Below are positions 53,197-64,000 of a stretch of 64,000 nt of DNA, piece after piece. A program made the position numbers and the translations under genes. Every line of letters starts with the position of its first letter. Positions within the stretch are counted from its first letter, which is position 1. The notes under the pieces were generated by a model. It was not told the DNA's origin. It worked only from the letters and a program-made list of their open reading frames with translations, and made no database searches. The stretch is from NCBI GenBank assembly GCA_036850595.1, contig CM072170.1, positions 12,678,303 to 12,742,302 of the forward strand. The letters run 5' to 3'. Source of the DNA: Rhyacichthys aspro. Lineage: Eukaryota > Chordata > Actinopteri > Gobiiformes > Rhyacichthyidae.

Positions 53197-56100
53197 ATGT
53201 TGTCTGCTCACAGAGCATGTGCAGCTTTGGCTGCCCGCCGCCTGGTCAGAGCTCCTGTACTGGCTTCAAACTCACACAGCTCCTTGATTCATACCTCTGT
53301 TAGATGTCAGGATCAGAGGGACATACATCCGGAGTGGGCAAGCCTCGCCAAGAAACAGCTCAAAGGAAAAAACCCTGAAGATTTGATTTGGCGCACACCT
53401 GAGGGAATAAAAATTAAACCTGTGTACACTAAAGCAGACTCTGCTGCTTTTGCAGATGATCTCCCTGGAGTCTTTCCCTACACTAGGGGGCCCTATCCCA
53501 CCATGTATACATACAGACCATGGACTATAAGACAGTATGCAGGGTTTAGTACTGTCGAAGAAAGTAACAAGTTTTATAAGGACAACATCAAAGGTATTTT
53601 TTTAATCAATATTGAATTTATATTTAAAAAGACACAAGGGACTTTTTCCTATATTATATAATATAATATATATACTCAGAGTGCTTTTTACCCTGTCTTC
53701 AAATACACCTGTTTGTAGGTCTAACCTCTTCCTTTGATGCAGTACTTATAATTGAACATGTAACACACTTGAAGTCAAGAAATAAAACTAAAGTTTCTCA
53801 AAAGAACTATGCATAGCTTAATCTTACAGTTCACATGAAATTATTAATCACGTAATAGTAGCTGAAACTTAAAGTCACGTAACTCCCTGTGTCATTTCTA
53901 CTTGACAGCTGGCCAGCAGGGTCTCTCAGTGGCCTTTGATCTCCCTACACACCGTGGTTATGACTCAGACAACCCCAGAGTCCATGGAGACGTGGGCATG
54001 GCTGGTGTTGCCATAGATACGGTTGAGGACATGAAGATGCTTTTTGATGGAATACCTCTAGAGAAAATGTCTGTTTCAATGACAATGAACGGAGCGGTAA
54101 TCCCTGTTTTGGCCATGTTTATTGTGACTGGAGAGGAGCAGGGTGTGTCTAAGGCCAAACTCACTGGTACAATTCAAAATGACATTTTAAAGGAGTTTAT
54201 GGTGCGCAACACGTATATTTTCCCCCCGGAACCTTCCATGCATGCCATCGCAGACATCTTTGCTTATACCTCAAAGGTACTGTGATTTTTACTTATTTAA
54301 ATTGATGTAGATTCTCTCTTGACTCACTGCCTGTCTTTGTTCACAGCATATGCCAAAGTTCAACTCCATATCCATCAGTGGCTACCATCTCCAGGAAGCC
54401 GGTGCTGATGCAATCCTGGAAGTAGCCTACACCATCGCTAATGGCCTTGAGTACTGCCGCACTGGACTGAAAGCAGGCTTAACCATTGATGAGTTCGCTC
54501 CGAGGTACAATAAATTTAATTGATCCTAAAGGTCGACAATGGCCGCCATGTATTATATTGCGAACATACAAAGCAACAGTTCAAATCAGGTTTCCCAGTA
54601 TTTTATGGACTATTGCCTTTTTCTAAGTACTTTCAGATCAGACAATTAAATTAATTAGTTTACAAATGACTACATTTGTTTAAAAAAAAAAAAAAAAAGG
54701 GGGCAATGTTATATTGAAACACCTAAAATGCACAGTGCTCATAACACAGATTACCTTTAACTTCTCTCTAGTTGACAACACACACACCACTAGTCTCTCA
54801 TTAATAGAAAGCAAAATATTTTTTATTTTTTTTTTTTTTTTTTCCCTTTTCCCAAATTTTTTTTCTTTGGGGGGTTTTTCCCCCCCCCCGTTTTCAATGT
54901 TTTTAAGCCCCACTAACCATCTGTAAAATGGCTGCATTTGTACTGCTATCAACCAGTCATTAACACAAGCCTCTCTACCTCCTTAGCCACTGTCTCATTC
55001 TCTCATCATTCATTACTATATACTATGAGGTGATTGAAAAAATTGCATACTGTAAGTCATTTACCGCATTTTCTGTTAAAAGAAACCCATCAGGACACAA
55101 ATTACTTGATGTGTATATATACTATAAGTCGGTCTCATTCCTTTATAAATCATACTTTCTAGGTATTAGTTTAGTTTTAGTTTAAGTATATAAGTATGCT
55201 CATGAGGACAACTAGACCAAGTTCTTCTCTTCGCACTGCACACAGCCTCCGGAGATCCTCCATGCCATTTCCTCCTGACATTCAGTTGCACCGATAATAG
55301 ACCTGCATGGACATGTAATCCCCAGACACAGCATGAGGACCAGCTTGAATGGTCTTTACTTAATGACTAAGATAACCTGTGAATCAATACAGGGACGCTC
55401 GGCAGATGTGTGAAATCGAAAGGTGCTTTATCTGTTTGCGTGCTGGTTGGTGGTGTTTTCTTCCGACCCATCTTTATCGAAGTTATAACTTATTGATTCA
55501 GCGCTGAAGATGCTCGAGATTGTGTAGTTGTGTGTATGTTTTTTTTTTCAAATATACAAATAATTCTGTGCGTGTAGCCAGTGTAATCAATTCTCAATTT
55601 ATGCTGTGCCACAGATTGTCCTTCTTCTGGGGTATTGGAATGAATTTTTACATGGAAATCGCCAAACTGAGGGCAGGCAGGAGGTTATGGGCCACGCTCA
55701 TCCAAGAAAACTTCCAACCTAAGAATGCTAAGTCACTTCTTCTTCGGACACACTGCCAGACTTCAGGCTGGTCTCTCACTGAACAAGTAAATATTTGTTT
55801 AGTGTTTTTTTGTACTATTAACAGTAGTGTCTATAAGCTTCTAACCATATCTAGCTAACAAATTAGTGGTTATTTTTCCCTATTGCATAAGAAAATGCAG
55901 TTTTTTGTTTTACTGTATCACAAGATGTAAATTTTTTTCTCAGGATCCCTACAACAACGTGATACGCACAGTTATCGAAGCAATGGCCGCCGTGTTCGGA
56001 GGGACACAGTCGCTCCACACCAATTCATTTGATGAGGCTTTGGGCTTGCCCACAGTCAAGAGTGCCCGCATTGCCCGAAACACTCAGATCATCATCCAGG

Positions 56101-59100
56101 AGGAGTCGGGTATCCCTAAGGTGGCGGATCCCTGGGGCGGCTCACACATGATGGAGGCTCTCACCAATGACGTCTACAACACTGCGCTGAAGGTAAATGT
56201 GGATTTAAAGAGAGTCAATTATTCTGTAAGGTGGTCTAGGCTGCTTATTCGCTCCAGTAGTTGGTGTCAGCATAGCCACAGTTTGGAGGAGCTAAATGAC
56301 TGTGTTATGTCTGGCTACTAATTGGACAGTTAAAAAACACGCAACAAGGCCTCTACAACTTCAAAAACTCTGCAACTGTGTAATGCATAGAGCAGTGGTC
56401 CCCATCTTTTTTTGGTCCATGCACCAGTTTCCTGCATAACATTTTTTTCACAGATCCTTGTTTTCCTGTAACAGTACAGTCTTATGTAGCGATGATGGAA
56501 ACAGCGACGCCTGAAGTGTGTTTCTTATGTCCACTGTACTTCATAATCTTTTTTTGGTTGCTTTTATGGTAGAAAAGACCCTCTTCACAAGTTTATTAGT
56601 GCTTTTCAAGTGATCTTAGGATATTTTTGCATCCAGAAGTTTGTGAGATTTGAAGAAGTCTCAAACTATTTTTAAGGCCACTGTCATTTGCATTTAAGAG
56701 ACCTTTTGAGAGAGAGAGCCATCACTTTTTTCAGAACTCATTGAAAGCAGCTCTCTTTTTGTTGACCGTCTTCTTTTCTACTGTGTCATCACTAGGTCTT
56801 CCCCTCTTTTCAATGCAAGCCAGCAATAATATTTTGTTTACTTAGTTTAGACTGTAGGGCACTTGGGAATAAGAGTAAGTCAACTGCTCAAGTGGAAAGG
56901 GCTCAGTCAGAAGTAGGCATTTTAAAACAATGCCAAAATAAAACAACCAGAAGATTGCATTATAAATAAAATGGAAAGAAAGTATTTCGTTTTTATGCCT
57001 TCTATACCTCCGTGTGCCAGATGAGCCACGGCCAAGGGATCCCAGGCATAGAGGGTATTTACATTTTTTGTAATAGTACTGCTTTTTATTCTGTTCCATA
57101 TTTATAAAAACCCCAGAGCAAAGTATTACACAACTACTCTATATGGCTGTGTTTGTGGAAATTGTTGTTGTGGAAATTTCTCTGGTGGAGAGGTTAGTGC
57201 ACCCAGTGTGGTGCAGAAGATTAAGGGTTCAAATCCTCTGGGAAGCTACTCCAGCCACAGGTCACTGTGCAGGTCCCTATCCGCATCAAAAACATTGCCA
57301 AGCTACTCATGCGAATCACTCTGCTGTGGCAACTCCTTGGGGAAAACTTTATGTTGTTGTGGCAATATCCTCTATGGACAAGACATTTAAATCAACACTG
57401 AAGACGTCCAAGTGTTTAGAATAAAATGGAAGCTGGCCCTAGTAACAGCAGTTCAAAGGTAAAGTCTCTGTGGCCTTGCTTCACCAAACTAGCAGTGTTA
57501 TAACTACTATGTGCTGAAGGGGATAAAAACACTATCTTGAAGCATTTGATAGCACTGGTGTTACAAAACCGTGAACAAAAATAGGTCTGGTATGTTGTTT
57601 GTTCCTTTACTTTGACAGCTTCTTCCTGTCTTATCTTTAGTTCATCAAAGACATCGAAGAAATGGGCGGCATGGCGAGAGCTGTAGCTGAGGGTATTCCT
57701 AAGCTTCGGATTGAAGAATGCGCAGCACGCAGACAGGCTCGCATAGACTCAGGTAAACCATCTTATTTCATTTCCCAGGGCTGTTTATGCGGCCTCTCAT
57801 GGGTTAGTCCTCGGCCACATGACTCACACAATTACATTTACATCATTACAAGACAGTTTCAGATTCAGGTGCCTGCGAGGTCTGATAGGAAATCATTCAA
57901 CCGTGGTGTTGTGGTGCTTTTAATGCAGCAGGAACATGTTTACACTATTAGGATGTGTAATGTATGGGGATAGTATGGAATGCAAAAATATTGGTTTATT
58001 CTTATCTCTGTGGAGTAGTTGTATCTGGCTTGTCACTGTTCCATGTCGTGGAGCAAAGCCTTCATAGACTGCAGATATTCTCTAATCCATCTAATGGCTT
58101 TTCTCATTTATATTCATTGGCTCCCTGATTTGCTTCACCCTCTATATATGCTTAAAACAGAGTGTCCCCATTAAAGCCGAGTAGTGCATTCTGATAAAAC
58201 CATGTGTTAATATCACAGTACATAAAACAACAGAACACATAAATGATTGTTGGTACATTTGACCAGTGTTTCATGAACATAGCATTTTAGATTATCTTCT
58301 TATGCTTATGAAATCCACAACACAGTAAAAATCAGAACGCAATTCATAAGCATTTAATAAATTTTTCCTACCTCATCAGTATAAAACATACACATTTGGG
58401 TCATTCAATGTGAACTCTAACCTGACCTGAGGGCTCCCAATGAAAGCAAAAGGGCTGGTACTCTCAATAATTACCTGGTTGGAGATTGCATTTTTTTATT
58501 AGTTAGTAACTGCAGTTTTATCCAATCAGAGGAGGGCCATGTTGTTTACGTTCAGAACAGTAAAAAAGCCATTGCATCTTCAACCCTAAAACATGGCCAT
58601 ACCGGTCAGTACTGCTCAACATTGGACACACCGGCCAAGTTTGAACTGCAGATATTTTGCTTAGTATTGTACAAATCTCGTGAGAATTCAAGGTAAAAGA
58701 TTTCAGCAAAAAAGTCTCACAAGACCTTCTTCGATTTCGAACTTGCTGTGATCAATGTTCATATGGCTGGTAGCGTTTGTACAAAAAAGTTTGTGAAATA
58801 TTTGGATTTTAAAAAGTGGACATGTGAGGTCTGAAAATAAGGTTCAGTCATAACTTCTGAACTTTGTTTGTGCCAGCTACATGAAACTTTCAGACGTTGT
58901 CCTACTTTGTGTAAAGGCCATAACTTGAAAACCATACAGCCGAGGAGAACTTCACACAGTGTTGAACCATGTCTAAAACATAGATTTATAGAAGTTATGG
59001 CTTGTAGAACTTTGATCTTCTGCAGAAGCCCTGATTTTGAACTAAAAAAGACCAACATCATAAATTTTACACATATGCTACAAACATTGATCACAGCAAG

Positions 59101-62100
59101 TTTAAAGCAAATTCAAGACTTTTATTTTACATGGAATGACCCAGTTATTTTTGTTATTTCACCAAGATGAAAAAATATATTGACATGACAGTCTCTTTTC
59201 ATACATATCTCTTCATACATTACTACAATCTTATACACACACAATCAGGAACATTGAAAATTTACATTATTTAAACCACAACTATTTCCCTTAAAGTCTT
59301 TGGATTATTAAAGATTAAACCTCTTTCATGTCCTCCTTTTCCCTCTTTGCTCAACCTCCAGGTTCAGAGGTCATTGTCGGGGTGAATAAGTACCGTCTGG
59401 AGAAGGAGGAGACCGTCGAGGTGCTGGCCATCGATAACACCATCGTGCGCCAGAAACAGATTGAAAAACTGAAAAAGGTGAGGATTCTTTTTGAAGGCGG
59501 ACTAGAAAAGAAAAGACTGACAGGGAACGGAGCGAAGAAGATGACAGTTTCTCGAGTCGTAAGCCGACAAGGGTCACAGATTAGTTTGATGGAAACAAAA
59601 TGATGTGAATAAAAGCCTCCACTTTTATCGCACACCAATCCAACTGCCACAGATTTTGGCGAAGGACGTGAATGACAACTCTGCTCAGCTAGTGTCAAAA
59701 GTACAAATGAGAAAAAGTTTTTAGGTAGGCATTCTTTATCATTTAGGCCCAAGTTGAAAGCAAAAAATCCTTTCTGACAAAAGTTTCTCGTTCTACATGA
59801 TTTTGATCCAGGTCAATTTTTATCAGCTGTTCTACCGGGTTTTCATTCTATTGTCAAATACAAAGAAATGAAAAGAAATAATGAAGGTGCTGCAATATTT
59901 GCCCAAGACGGAAAAGAAATAAGAATTTTGGGATTACTTTGAGCTGGCTGTTATACCTCGAAGGAAATTGGTCTCTGATATCTGAAACTGACATTCAGGC
60001 ACAAGTCCACTCAACCATTTAATTTTGTTCTGTTCCTTTGCTCAGTTAATGTTTTTAAGGGTTAATAATTATTTCTTATGCCTATGGCTTCTAATGAGCT
60101 AAGAGAGGGACAGGTATATCACTGCAGGAGCTTCATTGCTCAGTGAACTGCTTATGTACTTATGCACACTCGATTAGGATGAATAATTTTTTCCACATGG
60201 GAATTCACACGGCGTTCATAATCATAAGTGAAGTGCAGGAAGAATCACTCAAGGAGGCTGAACTGAAACAGACACAAAGACTCGCTGAGTTCAATGATTG
60301 GCAAAACCTAATGGCTTTTTGCGAAGGTCACTGAGCACTGAAATGTCATTATGTGTAGACCTGCTACAAGAGGCTTTTTAATTTGGTGTATTATTAAAAC
60401 GTTACAATATAACCACATTGTAATGGTTTTCTAATATAGCAGTGTACAGTTTAGATTCTCATTGAGTCACTTCTTATTGAGTCAGTCAAACTGTATTATT
60501 AAGCAAAAAATAATACAGTTTGACTGACTCAATATAGGCCAAACATCAAATCTTTCTGTTGTTCTGTATAATCACATCAAAATAACACACTTTATATTTG
60601 TCTATCACTTAAAATGCCTCACAGTTGAGGCATGGATGTATAATAAGAGCTGGATAAGGCACCGCCCCCTTTCCCCTGCCACCAATTTAATCAGTAGCCA
60701 CTCGAGGAATTGCAATGAAAAAAATCCTACACGGTCCGGAAAGCATTTTGCCCATAGACTGCAATCAAAATAAAAACAAGCTCCTGGTATTCAGCTGACA
60801 GGACACCTACAATAGCCAAAACAGTCGGATTTTGTCGTGTTGTCTTTTTTCATATCCTGGACTTTTTCTCTGTTAAAAATCCTTACATTTGCTAAAACTA
60901 ACTTTTATTGTTTTATGATTTCACTGCACTAATCTTTCTTCACCCCCATTGGTCAGAACAGATTACGTGGAACCTGGCGGCCGGTAAAACACAAGACACA
61001 TGCAAGAGGCCATATAACGCAGAAATAAAACTGGAAGCCCAATGAAAAATGCGCCAATGAAAAAGTCCATTGAAAATAATGGGCAGGCATCTTTTTCTTT
61101 TACTCATTAAGTATCCTGTTCTAATAATACATTTATGAGTTGAGGTTTCATAATTTCCTGTTTCGACAACTGCCCAGAGAGGGAAAGAGCGCTATCCTCT
61201 TGCATGAGAAAGAAAATTGATTATGTTTTGTTTTGTTTTAGAATTTTTTAAAATGAAAGGAAATCTAATGCTCTGGGTTTGTTTATAGAGATCAGCTTCT
61301 CACTGCAGGGTGCCATGGCTGTTCACATGCTCTAATAAGGAGTAGGGGAATGATTGTAATTTGCATTTTCGCCTTCCCTCAAAAAGTCCACAACTCGCCT
61401 TTAAACCTGTTGAACAAGCTGCTGCCTACTGGGACCTTTCTGTAGCATTTAGTCGACACATGGCAGACTGTCTACTGGCATTTTTCGATTGTGTAACTAA
61501 AATGGGATTGACTATGGCATTTTCAAGTGCACAAACCTTACTAGCGCTGCTTTTCAAAATCTGACAGTCTGAAGCAATTTTTCAGTAAAATAAAGTATTG
61601 ACACCACTGACCTGTCCATCCTCCATCTTTTGAATTTTCACCCCTCTGACAGATCAGGGAGAGCCGTGATGCAGACGCCGCTCACAGATGCCTTGCCGCC
61701 ATCGAGGAGTGTGCCCGTACCAGACAGGGCAACCTTCTGGAACTGGCCGTGGAGGCAGCTCGAGCAAGGTCTACACAAACCACCTCACCTTCTGACATCA
61801 GCGACAGACTCTGCAATAAGCACACACAGCAGATGACTCATTTATAGCCAGTAAATTGTCGATACACCACAGTCTTTGTTTGCCTTGTGTTGGTTTCACT
61901 GTGTTTCTGGTCAGTAATTTGCCATGTTTATAAAAAGTAAAACATTCGAGACTTTGCTAAAGATGCTATTTAAAACATTATTATTAATTATTATTTAAAA
62001 GGACAATAGTTTTGAGATTGAATAGGCTTCTTTAGATCTATTCAGCCTCTTAAAAGCCTGCTGTAAGACCTCATTAATCCTCTGCATTTGACATAGAGGC

Positions 62101-64000
62101 TTGTATTTCAGCAGAATACACACATTATTTCTCTTTCATTACCCATGTCCTCAGCCAGTTGCAGCAGTCAAAGCAAACTTGATTTCAAAGGCATGGATCG
62201 TTGAATTGAGCACAACATAAAGCGGTTGTTTGTTGTGCAGATGCTCTGTGGGTGAAATCACTGATGCCATGAAGAAAATCTTTGGTGAGCACAAAGCCAG
62301 CACCAGGATGGTGAGTGGTGCTTACCGCAGTGAGTTTGGGGAGCACGAGGAGATCGCTCTGGCACACAACAGGTAAAAAGATTAGCAATGAAGCTTTGTG
62401 ATGTCTTTGTTATAATTCTGTAGATGTTTATGGGGTTTTTTTGTGATTCAGAGTGTCTGAATTTAAGAAACACGAGGGTCGCAACCCTCGACTTCTGGTG
62501 GCTAAGATGGGACAAGATGGACACGACAGAGGGGCTAAAGTCATTGCTACCGGATTCGCAGATTTGGGCTTCGATGTGGACATTGGACCACTGTTTCAGG
62601 TCTGTATTGAATTTAAAAAAAATGAAAGAGTGGCTGGATGCTTAGAAAGTACGACAGAGAGGCTACGACAAACGTCAGGTGGAAGCAAACTTTAGCATTT
62701 GGGGTTTTGGATGTTATTTGCCTCAACATCAGGATGAAACTCTTGTTGTGGCCTGTTCTTGTTTGTTGACTTTGGTCACTGCTATTAATTTATTGATAGA
62801 GAACACACATCTCCCTTTTGTACATGTCAAATGTATTGATGAAAAGTCACAGCTTGTCTTTAATGTCCACAGTGAGACCATAGTCCAGATCGGTGTACTG
62901 GTTTTTTTTTTTGTTTGTTTGTTTTTTTCATATGTTGTGGAAAGCTGGGAGAAAAAGGTAAAAATGTAGGAAATGTGATGTGATAGTGTTGCAGCAATTA
63001 ATTTTGCATGCATATGTTTACATTTATTTTATAGTATCAGCTGGTAAAGAGCTCAGTCATAGTCGAGTCGAGTTTTTGTAACTTGTCCTGAATGAGGCTG
63101 GAGAATAACCCGACTGCTTTGAGCAGGTGGCATTGTACAACCTGGACAATCACTCATACAGACGGGCACCGACAAACAATAATTCACACTGACATTTATT
63201 CATGGGTGAGTCACCAATTTGGTTGCACATCTTGGGACAGTGGAAGGCAGCCAGAGTGCCCAGAGAGAACCCACATTAAAATGGGAAGGACACGCAGACT
63301 CCACACAAAAAGGCTGTGTGACAGAAATACTAACGTCTCTGTTATTGCAAAGTAGTACCTGCAAACACTGTTCTCACGCCGACAAAAGACGGGGAGAAAG
63401 AAAAAGGCGGTGTGCTTCTTTGGACAAATTGTAATTCTCCATCTCTGGGCCTGTTATTTTCTGTCCTTTCTTTAAAGATGAGTGGCGTCTGGGATGACAT
63501 GCACACTGCAGGCTTGTGCTCCACACTTCTGTTGTCACAGTTTGTTTGCATTATTTCTCTTGGCGCTGTCACATGGTTCAGTTTGTATGGACGCTTCAGG
63601 CATTCTGTGCAATTATTATGATCTGGAACGTTGTGATAAACTGTCCAAATAGCTTTTTGAGTTTAGTCTAGGCTCTATGTTCAATTCTATGTTTCTCTCA
63701 GTGAAGAATGATTTCATTTGGAAATAGCATGCAGCATTTACACCTCTGGCACAAACACGTTCAATTAATACCCTTTCATGTCTAACGGAAACTAGGGAAA
63801 AAGGTATAAGGTGAAAGCACAACATAAAATGGAGAAATGGATGTATTCTTGGTGTTTGAATTACAGACCCCTTTGGAGGTTGCACAGCAGGCGGTGGATG
63901 CAGACGTTCACTGTGTCGGGGTCAGCACACTCGCCGCAGGGCACAAGACCCTGGTCCCAGAGCTAATCAAGGAACTGCGGAAACTCAACAGACCTGATAT
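53197..64000 (+). CDS. mmut: MMUT, mitochondrial methylmalonyl-CoA mutase (3' end off the right edge)
   Basis: Adenosylcobalamin-dependent enzyme of the mitochondrial matrix that isomerises L-methylmalonyl-CoA to succinyl-CoA in propionate, odd-chain fatty acid and branched amino acid breakdown. Exons: 53197-53593, 53909-54276, 54347-54504, 55615-55786, 55944-56192, 57641-57752, 59362-59477, 61653-61768, 62241-62372, 62452-62599, 63867-64000 (cut); phases agree, about 700 of an expected 750 residues. The N-terminus is Arg/Ala-rich with few acids, a mitochondrial presequence. The substrate barrel follows (TRGPYPTMYTYRPWTIRQYA, SISISGYHLQEAGADA, AVFGGTQSLHTNSFDEALG). The C-terminal B12 domain has GQDGHDRGAK, with His631 as the expected lower axial cobalt ligand. 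No break or missing key residue is seen. The ATG at 53197 is preferred because the in-frame ATG upstream (53113) lies in the intron. Confidence 0.96.
54677..54900. repeat. Homopolymer-rich low-complexity tract in MMUT intron
   Basis: A run of 17 A followed by G at 54680-54701, then at 54822-54891 long T runs alternating with CCC, GGGGGG and nine or more C. Nothing functional is recognised. The stacked homopolymers look error-prone, and exact lengths here should not be trusted. Confidence 0.7.
56193..57640. other. MMUT intron, about 1.45 kb, with SINE-like sequence
   Basis: The region 57183-57400 begins with a tRNA-like head: 'gaggttagtgcacccagtg' then 'agggttcaaatcctc', an excellent polymerase III B box. 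It is followed by 'atcactctgctgtggcaact', resembling the 'ctgtggcgaccc' tail common in fish interspersed repeats. It reads as a diverged tRNA-derived SINE. The rest of the intron shows nothing. Confidence 0.45.
58398..59142. mobile_element. Candidate TIR element, about 745 bp, in MMUT intron
   Basis: The left end 'gggtcattcaatgtgaa' (58398-58414) and the reverse complement of the right end, 'gggtcattccatgtaaa' (ending at 59142), match at 15 of 17 positions. The interior has recurring 'cataacttctgaactttg'-like phrases and no credible reading frame. This pattern fits a non-autonomous DNA transposon. I could not identify a target-site duplication or name a family. Confidence 0.4.
60475..60534. 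repeat. Perfect 26-bp inverted repeat with 8-nt loop
   Basis: Arms 60475-60500 and 60509-60534 are exact reverse complements around the loop aagcaaaa. It lies within the 2.2-kb MMUT intron 59478-61652. A part copy of the arm, 'attgagtcac', occurs just upstream at 60461. The rest of this intron shows no gene. Confidence 0.9.
63170..63330. repeat. Dispersed fish repeat fragment in MMUT intron
   Basis: 'gagtcaccaatttggttgc', 'cagagtgcccagagagaac' and 'cgcagactccacacaaaaa' follow in the order of a very common interspersed sequence in fish genomes ('agtcaccaattaacc... ggagaacatgcaaactccacacag'). This is a diverged copy. Its transposon class is not assigned here. The rest of the intron 62600-63866 shows nothing. 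Confidence 0.5.

Noticed and set aside
57183..57260. Possible functional tRNA gene
   Set aside because: Only the B box is good. The acceptor and anticodon stems do not pair convincingly, so a SINE head is the better reading.

Overview
This window is nuclear DNA from a vertebrate, most likely a ray-finned (teleost) fish. The evidence is split genes with GT-AG introns, compact introns for a vertebrate, six recognisable vertebrate orthologues, and dispersed repeats of a kind common in fish. All gene names rest on reading the translated exons against family members I know; no database search was run.

Layout. (1) About 1-16.85 kb, minus strand: ATAD2B, a chromatin AAA+/bromodomain protein. Twenty-three coding exons carry the start codon, both AAA modules and the bromodomain. 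The C-terminal part lies beyond base 1. (2) 17.8-20.87 kb, plus: UBXN2A, a SEP/UBX p97 cofactor, divergent from ATAD2B across about 1 kb. (3) 25.1-39.7 kb, plus: MFSD2B, a 12-TM major-facilitator sphingosine-1-phosphate exporter in 14 coding exons. (4) 44.03-40.87 kb, minus: WDCP, three coding exons, tail-to-tail with MFSD2B. (5) 45.27-51.38 kb, plus: FKBP1B (FKBP12.6), four coding exons, head-to-head with WDCP. (6) 53.2 kb to the right edge, plus: MMUT, mitochondrial methylmalonyl-CoA mutase, eleven exons seen, with the last roughly 50 residues beyond base 64000.

The genes do not form a functional pathway. They are a conserved neighbourhood: ATAD2B, UBXN2A, MFSD2B, WDCP and FKBP1B are also neighbours on human 2p23-p24, while human MMUT is on chromosome 6, so the FKBP1B-MMUT junction is a synteny boundary relative to human. 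Intergenic space is short except for the 3-4 kb before MFSD2B. Repeats are modest: a 144-bp TA microsatellite, triplet repeats, hAT-like MITE copies, tRNA-derived SINE-like pieces, a candidate 0.75-kb TIR element and a 26-bp perfect hairpin.

I found no undescribed multi-gene system. The points most worth a second look are a 19-nt micro-exon in ATAD2B, the TA tract beside an ATAD2B splice acceptor, FKBP1B carrying a mixed set of ryanodine-receptor selectivity residues, start-codon and uORF arrangements in UBXN2A, MFSD2B and MMUT, and the TIR/hairpin elements in MMUT introns.
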